Positions 37,479-44,151 of a DNA stretch of 44,151 nucleotides are shown here, piece after piece; the stretch's first letter is position 1; every line of letters starts with the position of its first letter. Both the position numbers and the translations under genes were made by a program. Source of the stretch: Stenotrophomonas sp. PS02298 (lineage in GTDB: Bacteria; Pseudomonadota; Gammaproteobacteria; Xanthomonadales; Xanthomonadaceae); assembly GCF_029959445.1 (NCBI RefSeq), contig NZ_JASCOR010000019.1:1-44151 (forward strand), given 5' to 3'. Under the pieces are notes generated by a model. It worked only from the letters and a program-made list of their open reading frames with translations. It was not told the origin of the DNA and did not search any database.

Positions 37479-37593
37479 GTACGTGGCCGTCACCGGATAC
37501 AAGCGAACCAGCTGTCGGCTGTTCGCGTCGAAGAAGACGCCTCCGTGGTTTGCGGCGGCGTACTACCGGTACGCCACTTACATCGCTGCTCAT
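37471..37593 (-). CDS. Arg-rich micro-ORF bridging ilvM and ilvA
   Basis: A 40-residue frame starting MSSDVSGVPVV at an ATG that overlaps the ilvM stop codon (ATGA). It ends with a TGA just 2 bases past the ilvA start codon (ATGCCTGA). The centre, RRRKPRRRLLRRE, has 9 arginines in 13 residues, and its RKPRRR is echoed in the IlvA C-terminal tail. It fills the whole 111-bp gap between the genes. No homologue is recognised. It may be a coupling device or a small basic protein. Confidence 0.4.
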   Translation of the reverse strand: MSSDVSGVPVVRRRKPRRRLLRREQPTAGSLVSGDGHVHA

Positions 37594-37841
37594 ACGCTGG
37601 CACCTGCTACGGCAACCAGTTGCACGGATTCGCAGTCATAGACTTTCTGCAACTGGTGGCACAGGGTTTCCGGCGGGCGCGTGCCATGGATATCCATCTG
37701 CACGTGCCAGCGGCCGGCATCGTCGGCATTGCGGGCGCCGGCGATGTTGCTGGGGGCGAAGCCGCGCCGTTCGACCATGCCGATCACGCGCACCAGCGCG
37801 CCTTCGGCAGGCTTCAGCACCAGGTCAAGCCGGTATTGCAT
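37590..37841 (-). CDS. ilvM: Acetolactate synthase small subunit (ACT domain, IlvM type)
   Basis: An 83-residue single ACT-domain protein (MQYRLDLVLKPAEGALVRVI, later GFAPSNIAGARNADD and the closing QLQKVYDCESVQLV). This is the length of the acetohydroxyacid synthase II small subunit IlvM, not the two-domain IlvN/IlvH. It should activate IlvG. The ATG lies 17 bp inside the ilvG 3' end, so the two are translationally coupled. Confidence 0.9.
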   Translation of the reverse strand: MQYRLDLVLKPAEGALVRVIGMVERRGFAPSNIAGARNADDAGRWHVQMDIHGTRPPETLCHQLQKVYDCESVQLVAVAGASV

Positions 37842-39552
37842 TGGAACTCTCCTGCGCTGCCTTGGCATGGGCTGGGTTGCTGTCCAGCATGGTGCTGTTG
37901 GCGTTGTTGGGTGGCACCAGCGGCCACACGTTGGCGCGTGCATCGATGGACACGTGCAGCAGTGCCGGGCCGGGGGTATCCAGCATGGCGGCCAGTGCAT
38001 CTTCAACCTGCGCACGCTGGGTGATGCGGGTGGCGGGGATGCCGAACACTTGTACCAGCGCGGCGAAATCCGGGTTGTCGGACAGGTCGATCTCGCTGTA
38101 ACGCTCGGCGAAGAACAGCTCCTGCCACTGCCGGACCATGCCCAGCGAGGAGTTGTCCAGCAGCACGATCTTCACCGGCAGACGACAGCGGGCGATGGTG
38201 GCCAGCTCCTGCACGTTCATCATGAAGCTGCCATCACCGGAAACCAGCACCACGGTGCGATCGGGGCAGGCGAACTGCGCACCCATCGCCGCTGGCAGGC
38301 CGAAGCCCATCGTGCCCAGCGCGCCGGAAGTCAGGTGATTGCGCGGGTGGTTGAAGCGGCAGTGCTGCGCCACCCACATCTGGTGCTGGCCGACATCGCA
38401 GGCGATGACGGTATCCGGCGGTGCCACTTCGCTCAGCCGCTTCAGCAGCGCGGGGGCGTAGATGTCATGGCCGGGTGCGTCGTAGCGTGCGGCGAACTTC
38501 TCACGGTTGGCGGCGCAACGTGCACGCCAGTTGTTGCAGCTGCTGCGGATGCTGGTCAACGCCTGCAGGCCGGTCTTGACGTTGCCTGGGATGGCGATGT
38601 CGACCGCGCGCAGCTTGGAGATCTCGTAGGCATCGGCATCCAGGTGGATGACGCGGGCGAACGGGGCGAACTCGGCCAGCTTGCCGGTGGCGCGGTCATC
38701 GAAGCGGGCACCGACCACGATCAACAGGTCCGACTCCTGCACCGCCATGTTGGCGGCGCGGGTGCCATGCATGCCCAGCATGCCCAGATACTGCGGATGA
38801 TTGGCCGGCAAAGCGCCCAGCCCGCGCAGGGTCAACACGGTCGGGATGCCCGAGCTTTCGACGAAGTGACGGAACTCACCAACCGCATCGGCCAAGCCGA
38901 TACCGCCACCGCCGTAGATCACGGGCTTTTCGGCAGCGGCAATCATCTCGACCGCAGCAGCCAGACGCTCGGCCGACGGTGCCGGCACTGGATCGATCGA
39001 GGCCGGCACGTGATCGGGCAGGTGCGAGGCATCGCCCAACTGCACGTCCTTGGGCAGGTCGATCAGCACCGGACCGGGCCGCCCTTCACGGGCGACGCGG
39101 AAGGCTTCGGCAACCACCTGCGGCAGCTCATCAACGCTACGCACCAGCCAACTGTGCTTGACGATCGGCATGGTCATGCCGAACACATCCAGTTCCTGGA
39201 ACGCATCGGTACCCAGCAACGGGGTAGCGACCTGACCGGTCAGGCACACCATCGGTACCGAGTCGAGCATGGCGTCGGCGATGCCGGTGACCAGGTTGGA
39301 CGCGCCCGGGCCGGAGGTGGCCACGCATACGCCTACCTTGCCGCTTGCGCGGGCATAACCATTGGCGGCAAGCGCCGCGCCCTGCTCGTGTCGTACCAGG
39401 ATGTGCTTGAGGCTGGAGTCCACCAATGCGTCGTAGAACGGCATGATGGTGCCGCCCGGGTAGCCGAACAGCGTTTGCACGCCTTCGGCTTCCAGGGCCT
39501 GCGTCAGCCAGCGTGCGCCGTTACGGGGCGCACCGGGGGTGGAAGTGTTCAT
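37825..39552 (-). CDS. ilvG: Acetolactate (acetohydroxyacid) synthase large subunit
   Basis: A 575-residue ThDP enzyme of normal length. The catalytic Glu is Glu56 in LVRHEQGAALAANGYARASG. A FAD/central domain follows (about 195-330), and the ThDP-Mg motif starts at GDGSFMMNVQELATI near residue 438 and continues to LLDNSSLGMVRQWQ. It makes 2-acetolactate or 2-aceto-2-hydroxybutyrate for Val/Leu and Ile. I chose the ATG at 39552 (AAGG 8 bases upstream). The isozyme II name rests on pairing with an 83-residue IlvM-type subunit. The gene lies 38 bp after ilvC. I found no frameshift such as the one that inactivates ilvG in E. coli K-12. Confidence 0.94.
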   Translation of the reverse strand: MNTSTPGAPRNGARWLTQALEAEGVQTLFGYPGGTIMPFYDALVDSSLKHILVRHEQGAALAANGYARASGKVGVCVATSGPGASNLVTGIADAMLDSVPMVCLTGQVATPLLGTDAFQELDVFGMTMPIVKHSWLVRSVDELPQVVAEAFRVAREGRPGPVLIDLPKDVQLGDASHLPDHVPASIDPVPAPSAERLAAAVEMIAAAEKPVIYGGGGIGLADAVGEFRHFVESSGIPTVLTLRGLGALPANHPQYLGMLGMHGTRAANMAVQESDLLIVVGARFDDRATGKLAEFAPFARVIHLDADAYEISKLRAVDIAIPGNVKTGLQALTSIRSSCNNWRARCAANREKFAARYDAPGHDIYAPALLKRLSEVAPPDTVIACDVGQHQMWVAQHCRFNHPRNHLTSGALGTMGFGLPAAMGAQFACPDRTVVLVSGDGSFMMNVQELATIARCRLPVKIVLLDNSSLGMVRQWQELFFAERYSEIDLSDNPDFAALVQVFGIPATRITQRAQVEDALAAMLDTPGPALLHVSIDARANVWPLVPPNNANSTMLDSNPAHAKAAQESSNAIPA

Positions 39553-39590
39553 GCAGCGACCTTTGCCAGTTGCGGGTGGGGGACCGCGGA

Positions 39591-40565
39591 TTACGCAGTC
39601 TGTGCTTGCAGCCAAACCATCTTGGCGCGGAGCTCTTTGCCCACTTTCTCGATCGGGTGTTCCATGTCGGCCTGCTGGAACTTCTTGTAGTTCGGCAGGC
39701 CGGCTTCGTACTCGGCTTCCCAGTTCCTGGTGAAGGTGCCGTTCTGGATATCGGTCAGCACGTCCTTCATGCGGGCCTTCACCGAGGCATCGATGACGCG
39801 CGGACCGCTGACGAAGTCGCCGTACTGCGCGGTCTCGGAGATGAACTCCAGCATGCGGGTGATGCCGCCTTCGTAGAACAGGTCGACGATCAGCTTCAGT
39901 TCGTGCAGCACTTCGTAGTAAGCGATTTCCGGCTGGTAGCCGGCTTCCACCAGCGTTTCGAAGCCGGCCTGGACCAGCGAGGAGGCACCGCCGCACAGCA
40001 CGGCCTGCTCACCGAACAGATCGGTTTCGGTCTCTTCCTTGAAGGTGGTCTTGATGATGTTGGCGCGGGCGCCGCCCAGACCAGCCGCATAGGCCAGCGC
40101 GAACTGCTCGGCCTTGCCGCTCTTGTCCTGGTAGACCGCGTAGATGCACGGCACGCCGCGGCCGATTTCATACTCGCGACGCACCAGTGCGCCCGGGCCC
40201 TTCGGCGCGACCAGCACCACGTCCAGGTCGGCGCGCGGCTCGATCATGCCGAAATGCACGTTCAGGCCGTGCGCGAACAGCAGGCAGGCGCCCTGCTTCA
40301 TGTTCGGCGCCAGCACCTCGTTGTACAGCTTCTTCTGCACCATGTCCGGGGTCAGCACGGCGACCAGGTCGGCGTCCTTGACCGCTTCGGCCGGGCTCTT
40401 GACGGTGAAGCCATCGGCCTGCGCCTTGACCTCGGTGGGGCCGCCAGCGCGCAGGCCGACAACCACGTCGAAGCCGGATTCACGCAGGTTCATGGCATGG
40501 GCGCGGCCCTGGCTGCCGTAACCGACGACGGCGATTTTGATCTGGGGCAGTTCGTTGGTGCTCAT
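39591..40565 (-). CDS. ilvC: Ketol-acid reductoisomerase (NADP+)
   Basis: A 324-residue class I (short) enzyme. The NADPH-binding [14 protein letters not shown] (Gly15, Gly17, Gly20) is followed by the C-terminal knotted domain with metal ligands in [15 protein letters not shown] and [13 protein letters not shown]. It isomerises and reduces acetohydroxy acids to dihydroxy acids. It is the first structural gene of the ilv-leu operon and lies downstream of an attenuator and of a second terminator. The dihydroxy-acid dehydratase gene (ilvD) and a branched-chain transaminase gene are not in the window, so they must be elsewhere. Confidence 0.96.
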   Translation of the reverse strand: MSTNELPQIKIAVVGYGSQGRAHAMNLRESGFDVVVGLRAGGPTEVKAQADGFTVKSPAEAVKDADLVAVLTPDMVQKKLYNEVLAPNMKQGACLLFAHGLNVHFGMIEPRADLDVVLVAPKGPGALVRREYEIGRGVPCIYAVYQDKSGKAEQFALAYAAGLGGARANIIKTTFKEETETDLFGEQAVLCGGASSLVQAGFETLVEAGYQPEIAYYEVLHELKLIVDLFYEGGITRMLEFISETAQYGDFVSGPRVIDASVKARMKDVLTDIQNGTFTRNWEAEYEAGLPNYKKFQQADMEHPIEKVGKELRAKMVWLQAQTA

Positions 40566-40602
40566 GGTGCTTGGTTTCCTTGCAATGAAGAGAGTCAGGC
40601 AG

Positions 40603-40639
40603 AAATAAAAACGGCCGTTGCGTCAGGACGCAGCGGCCG
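40603..40639 (-). terminator. Second intrinsic terminator in the ilv leader, just before ilvC
   Basis: On the minus strand CGGCCG-C-TGCGTC pairs with GACGCA-A-CGGCCG (12 pairs, one C/A mismatch, minimal loop), followed by TTTTTATTT. It ends 37 bases before the ilvC start codon, about 120 bases after the leucine/valine attenuator. Transcription must pass both to reach ilvC. The stop codon of a small frame (40623-40730) lies at the apex of this hairpin. Confidence 0.75.
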
Positions 40640-40730
40640 GGGCGGGCGGGGGAGGCACCATGCAGGTCGCAGCGCTGCGGCTGGCGGCGTTGGCGGTGTG
40701 TTTCCTGGAGGTGTCAGTGGTTGGGTACAT
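40623..40730 (-). CDS. Possible second leader peptide before ilvC
   Basis: A 35-codon frame between the two terminators, beginning MYPTTDTSRKHTANAAS and ending VPPPPAPAAAS. It holds five Thr codons and a run of four prolines. Its TGA falls at the top of the second terminator hairpin, so a ribosome finishing or stalled on the proline run would open the 5' arm. No strong ribosome site precedes the ATG, and GC-rich DNA gives such frames by chance, so this is weakly supported. Confidence 0.25.
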   Translation of the reverse strand: MYPTTDTSRKHTANAASRSAATCMVPPPPAPAAAS

Positions 40731-40759
40731 GGTTTCAGATGAAATAGAAGCTGGAAACG

Positions 40760-40789
40760 AAAAACCCCGCACCGGGGTCGGCGCGGGGT
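40760..40789 (-). promoter_or_regulatory. ilv operon attenuator (terminator/antiterminator)
   Basis: Terminator on the minus strand: CCCCGCGCC (40788-40780) pairs with GGTGCGGGG (40773-40765), then TTTTT. The identical 9-mer GGTGCGGGG also occurs earlier, at 40840-40832, within the end of the leader peptide gene, and can pair with the same middle strand to form an antiterminator. A ribosome stalled on the Ile/Leu/Val codons (40873-40853) would leave the early copy free and allow read-through; full translation would mask it and allow termination. This is the classical attenuation design and controls the whole ilv-leu unit. Confidence 0.85.
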
Positions 40790-40816
40790 CTTTAGTCGAA
40801 TCTGGCTGTCTTTACG

Positions 40817-40966
40817 TTACGCGCCAGTCTGCCCCGCACCTGTTGGCTCGGTAACAAGTACGAGTACAAGAATCGACGCCGCGGCGTGGGCCGGGGTCGA
40901 AGTCAGGTCAGCGGTGGCGTTGTGGCGTTGCAGCATGGGTCGAGATAACCATCGCGTCGTCATCAT
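40817..40966 (-). CDS. ilv operon leader peptide
   Basis: A frame ending SILVLVLVTEPTGAGQTGA, with seven consecutive control codons (Ile-Leu-Val-Leu-Val-Leu-Val) at 40873-40853, stop codon TAA at 40819-40817. The stop is 28 bases before the terminator hairpin. Supply of any of the three branched-chain amino acids can therefore be sensed. The start is uncertain: adjacent ATGs at 40966 and 40963 give 48-49 residues, and the ATG at 40936 gives 39. No strong ribosome site marks any of them. Confidence 0.82.
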   Translation of the reverse strand: MMTTRWLSRPMLQRHNATADLTSTPAHAAASILVLVLVTEPTGAGQTGA

Positions 40967-41205
40967 GTCAACGCTTGCCGGTGTGATTTCCCGTATCTGG
41001 CGCGGAAGGCCCGTCGCAGCTGCATGGTTGCGACTGAAACCTGCAGGCTCAAGCGCCAGCCGCAGCCGGTTTGCGCGGATTCCGGTCAATGCCACGAGTT
41101 GATTGGGCCGGAGGGAATATTTGTCCTGTCGTGATTGGATTGCGTCGCTTTTGCCGGTTTAGCAAGTAACAGGCTCTTTTCTGGGCCGGCCGGAGGTAGG
41201 GAACC

Positions 41206-42021
41206 ATGACGCAGAAAACAGGACAGGACATCACGTGTGCAGGCGCACACCGGTGTGACGTACCCGGCGAGGGGCGGTCTCCCGGTCTGCTGCAGCTGAT
41301 GGGCCAGGGGGGTGTTCTGCCGACTCCGCTGATCTACCGGAAGGGCTGGGCCCTGCTTGGCTACCTGTCGGTCGAGTCCAATCGCATGCATTCGCGGGCA
41401 GCGCTGGCGGCCCTGTTGTGGCCCAGCCTGGGGGAGACCAGTGCCTTGACCAACCTGCGCCAGGTGTTGAGCAACCTCAATCGCTTCTGCAATCTGGTGA
41501 TGGAGGAGGGCATGCTGCGCATCGAGCGCTCGGCGGTTGGCCTGATGCGTGGCGGTGAGCCCATGTTCGATATCGATCTGCTGGAGCAGGCGCCGTGCGA
41601 ATCGGTTCATCTGATGGCCGAGCAGCGGGTGTTCCTGGATGGAATGGAGGACATTGCCGATTCCAACTTCCAGAGCTGGTTGGCGAGTACCCGCCAATCG
41701 CTGGACGCACAGCTGATCGACGCGGCGGCACGCTGCTGCGATGAAATGCTGGAAGCATCGCGTTGGGAGTCGGCGATGCAGCTGGCCAATGCCTTGAGTA
41801 AGCGCGATCCATGGAATGAAGCGCATACCCGGCGGGTGATGCGCGCCCACGCCGGCACCGGCATGCGGGGCGCGGCGCTGAAGGTCTATCAGCGATTCGA
41901 ATCGGTATTGCGGCAGGAGTTGGGGCTGGATCCAGACCAGGAGACGCGTGGCTTGCTGGAGCAGATCAGTAGCGGACACGAGGCAGCCGGCTTGATCGGA
42001 ATGGCGTCTGCACGGATGTAG
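41206..42021 (+). CDS. SARP/BTAD-type transcriptional regulator
   Basis: A 271-residue protein. An N-terminal winged-helix domain (about residues 28-115; RKGWALLGYLSVESNRMHSR, LAALLWPSLGET, TNLRQVLSNLNRF) is followed by a bacterial transcriptional activation domain of TPR-like helices (about 125-260; ALSKRDPWNEAHTRRVMRAHA, GAALKVYQRFESVLRQELGL). Such two-domain proteins are best known as SARP activators of actinobacteria, and occur in proteobacteria with mostly unknown targets. GGAGG lies 9 bases before the ATG. It is divergent from the ilv-leu leader (240 bp between start codons), so the promoter regions are shared and a regulatory link is possible but unproven. Confidence 0.85.
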   Translation: MTQKTGQDITCAGAHRCDVPGEGRSPGLLQLMGQGGVLPTPLIYRKGWALLGYLSVESNRMHSRAALAALLWPSLGETSALTNLRQVLSNLNRFCNLVMEEGMLRIERSAVGLMRGGEPMFDIDLLEQAPCESVHLMAEQRVFLDGMEDIADSNFQSWLASTRQSLDAQLIDAAARCCDEMLEASRWESAMQLANALSKRDPWNEAHTRRVMRAHAGTGMRGAALKVYQRFESVLRQELGLDPDQETRGLLEQISSGHEAAGLIGMASARM

Positions 42022-42062
42022 GGCGGGGTTGCCCGCGGCGGACTGCGAGCTGGCGGTCTTGC

Positions 42063-42154
42063 TGTGGGAGCGGCATCAGCCGCGAAGCTGGGGTTGCTCA
42101 ATCCGCTTCATCTGGTGACGTCCCTGTTTGGGCTGCGGATGCTTCTCCTACAAG
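42063..42154. repeat. Degenerate GGGAGCGG...CCGCGAAGC element pair
   Basis: TGTGGGAGCGGCATCAGCCG opens the left unit (42063-42088). The right unit is reduced to GCTTCTCCTACAAG at 42141-42154, the inverted half. It is the same type as at 8596 and 19069, but decayed, and lies between the BTAD regulator and ggt. From 42155 to 42293 I see only the probable ggt promoter. Confidence 0.55.
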
Positions 42155-42293
42155 ACAGCGTGATGCCCGGGGCTTGGCTTGGCTGGCTTGAACGCAGGGG
42201 GGACGGGGAGTGCATTGCCGGGCGCCTGCACAAGGCGTGCGTCAGCGCGGTGGCTGGGCTATCGTCCCGCCATTCCCTTGCTGGTTGTCTGCC

Positions 42294-43997
42294 ATGCTGC
42301 GTAGCGCGTTGTTGCTTGCCCTGTCTACTGTGTCGGTAACGGCGTTTGCCGCAGACCGCATCACCGGCCATGAATTTGCCACCCGCTCGGAAGTCATCGC
42401 GCCGCATGCAATGGCAGCCACCTCGCAGCCGTTGGCCACCCAGATCGCGCTGGACGTGATGAAGGGCGGCGGCTCGGCGATGGATGCGGCCATCGCTGCC
42501 AATGCCGCGCTGGGATTGATGGAGCCGACCGGCAATGGCATTGGCGGCGACCTGTTCGCGATCGTCTGGGACCCGAAGACGCAGAAGCTCCATGGCTACA
42601 ACGGCTCGGGTCGTTCACCGCGTTCGTTGACGCTGGCGGAGTTGCAGCGGCGTGGCTTGAAGGAGATTCCGGCGACCGGGCCGCTGCCGGTATCGGTGCC
42701 TGGCGCGGTGGATGGCTGGTTCGCATTGCATGAACGCTTCGGGCGCAAGCCCATGGCTGAAAACCTGGCGCCGGCAATCGCCTATGCGCGCGAAGGGCAT
42801 CCGGTATCCGAGGTCATTGCCTACTACTGGGATCGCTCGGTGCCCAAGCTGTCGCAGTATCCGGGTTTCAAGGAGCAGTTCACCATTGATGGACACGCGC
42901 CACGCAAGGGGCAGATGTGGCGCAATCCAAACCTGGCAAACACCTTGCAGCAGATTGCCGATGGTGGCCGCGATGCGTTCTACAAAGGTGACATCGCGCG
43001 CGGCATTGGCGACTACTTCAAGGCCAATGGCGGTTATCTGAGCTACGAGGACATGGCCGCGCATCACGGCGAGTGGGTCGAGCCGGTCAGCAGCAACTAC
43101 CGTGGTTATGACGTGTGGGAACTGCCACCGAACAGCCAGGGCATCGCTGCGCTGCAGATCCTCAACGTGCTGGAAGGCTACGATTTCTCGAAGATTCCAT
43201 TCGGCTCGGCCGAGCACATCCATCTGTTCGTTGAAGCCAAGAAACTGGCCTTCGCCGATCGCGCCCGGTTCTACGCGGACCCGGCGTTCTCGCCGGCGCC
43301 GGTGCAACGGCTTGTTTCCAAGGACTACGCTGCACAGCGCCGCAGCCTGATCTCGATGGACAAGGCCTTGAAGGAAGTTCAGCCGGGAACGCCCAGGCAG
43401 CTGGAGGAGGGCGACACCATCTACATGACCGTGGCCGATGCTGACGGCATGATGGTGTCGCTGATCCAGTCAAACTATCGCGGCATGGGCAGCGGCATGG
43501 CGCCGCCGGGGCTGGGTTTCATTCTGCAGGATCGTGGCGAGATGTTCGTGCTGCAGAAGGATCATCCCAACGGTTATGCACCGGGCAAGCGCCCGTTCCA
43601 GACCATCATTCCGGCATTCATCACCAAGGATGGCAAGCCGTTCGCCAGCTTCGGGGTGATGGGCGGTGCGATGCAGCCACAGGGGCATGCACAGATCGTG
43701 ATGAACCTCGTCGACTTCGGCATGAACCTGCAGGAAGCCGGCGATGCACCGCGCATCCAGCACGAGGGCTCCACCGAGCCCACCGGGCAGGCCACGGCGA
43801 TGCGTGATGGTGGCGAGGTCAATCTGGAAACCGGGTTTTCCTACGAGACGGTACGTAGCCTGATGCGCAAGGGCCATCGCGTGGTGTTTGCCGACGGCCC
43901 CTATGGCGGCTACCAGGCGATCATGCGTGACCCGGAAAGCGGCGTTTACTACGGCGCTTCGGAGAGCCGCAAGGACGGTCAGGCGGCGGGGTACTGA
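42294..43997 (+). CDS. ggt: Gamma-glutamyltransferase (Ntn hydrolase)
   Basis: A 567-residue periplasmic enzyme with a signal peptide (cleavage near TAFA, residue 19). The proenzyme should cut itself before Thr375 in EEGDTIYMTVAD, making that threonine the nucleophile. GIGGDLFAIVW in the large subunit and SGMAPPGLGFILQDRG and GVMGGAMQPQGHAQIVMNL in the small subunit are family landmarks. It transfers or hydrolyses gamma-glutamyl groups of glutathione or related compounds. The ATG at 42294 opens the signal peptide; the upstream frame to 42210 does not look coding. It differs from E. coli Ggt around the nucleophile (DTIYM rather than THTTHYSV), so it belongs to a divergent bacterial subgroup. 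Confidence 0.92.
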   Translation: MLRSALLLALSTVSVTAFAADRITGHEFATRSEVIAPHAMAATSQPLATQIALDVMKGGGSAMDAAIAANAALGLMEPTGNGIGGDLFAIVWDPKTQKLHGYNGSGRSPRSLTLAELQRRGLKEIPATGPLPVSVPGAVDGWFALHERFGRKPMAENLAPAIAYAREGHPVSEVIAYYWDRSVPKLSQYPGFKEQFTIDGHAPRKGQMWRNPNLANTLQQIADGGRDAFYKGDIARGIGDYFKANGGYLSYEDMAAHHGEWVEPVSSNYRGYDVWELPPNSQGIAALQILNVLEGYDFSKIPFGSAEHIHLFVEAKKLAFADRARFYADPAFSPAPVQRLVSKDYAAQRRSLISMDKALKEVQPGTPRQLEEGDTIYMTVADADGMMVSLIQSNYRGMGSGMAPPGLGFILQDRGEMFVLQKDHPNGYAPGKRPFQTIIPAFITKDGKPFASFGVMGGAMQPQGHAQIVMNLVDFGMNLQEAGDAPRIQHEGSTEPTGQATAMRDGGEVNLETGFSYETVRSLMRKGHRVVFADGPYGGYQAIMRDPESGVYYGASESRKDGQAAGY

Positions 43998-44049
43998 TCT
44001 TCGCTTCTTTTCGTTGTGGCAGGGTCAACGCCAAAGCCAAAGCCAAAGC

Positions 44050-44151
44050 ACCCCTCCCCAACCCTCCCCTTCGCTGCGCGAAAGGGAGGGGGCCGTTCTT
44101 GGCGATCTGCAAGATGGCGACGGAGCCGCTTCTACCCCCTCCCTTTCGCGC
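44050..44151. repeat. C-rich/G-rich palindromic element at the window end
   Basis: CCCTCCCCTTCGCTGCGCG with a facing AAAGGGAGGG at 44081-44090 forms a hairpin. A second start (CCCCCTCCCTTTCGCGC) begins at 44135 and is cut by the window edge. It is preceded by a short CAAAGC run (44031-44049). It resembles the elements at 17553 and 32317. Confidence 0.6.

Noticed and set aside
37825..39996. An N-terminal extension of IlvG through to 39996.
   Set aside because: The added residues are antisense to ilvC and lack any family match; the ATG at 39552 fits the normal length and has AAGG upstream.

Overview
The window looks like chromosomal DNA of a Stenotrophomonas, probably close to S. maltophilia. 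The base composition is GC-rich. The tolC-pcm-TetR cluster with a divergent membrane-fusion/RND pair has the gene order of the S. maltophilia SmeOP-TolCSm pump. Short palindromes ending in GTAG (CTAC on the + strand) match the S. maltophilia GTAG repeat family. The organism call rests on recalled family knowledge, not on a database search. I saw no tRNA, rRNA, CRISPR array, prophage or insertion sequence.

Layout. 1-5560 (minus): a five-gene operon that reads as D-amino-acid use: a D-serine-dehydratase-like PLP enzyme, a GntP permease, an RpiR regulator, a D-aminoacylase and a RidA deaminase. An AT-rich palindrome at 5630-5642 is a good operator candidate. 6208-8499 (plus): malic enzyme fused to a phosphotransacetylase-like domain. 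8754-13613: an XRE regulator, a divergent HlyD-type adaptor with no ABC transporter beside it, and a secreted M16 protease. 13893-19043: lipopolysaccharide genes (zinc-finger protein, GT4 glycosyltransferase, O-antigen ligase, LpxL-type acyltransferase, Kdo transferase WaaA). 19261-26616: tolC-pcm-smeRo divergent from smeO-smeP. 26749-29709: a membrane diguanylate cyclase with a large periplasmic beta-propeller sensor. 29762-31111 (minus): NADP-type glutamate dehydrogenase.

31225-40966 (minus) is one long branched-chain amino acid unit in the order leader peptide, ilvC, ilvG, ilvM, ilvA, leuA, leuC, leuD, leuB. It starts with a readable attenuator: a leader peptide with seven consecutive Ile/Leu/Val codons and two mutually exclusive hairpins that share an identical 9-base strand. 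A second intrinsic terminator lies between the attenuator and ilvC. A SARP/BTAD-type regulator (41206-42021) is divergent from this unit, followed by gamma-glutamyltransferase (42294-43997).

The most unusual structure is at operon junctions. Between leuC and leuD, smeO and smeP, and ilvM and ilvA, the apparent gap is filled end to end by one small open frame. Its ATG overlaps the upstream stop codon, and its own stop overlaps or abuts the downstream start. Two of the three gaps hold palindromic repeat DNA, and at leuC-leuD the insert is flanked by a 7-bp direct repeat containing the stop-start overlap. This suggests repeat elements that entered coupled junctions while keeping translation continuous, or small proteins nobody has annotated.
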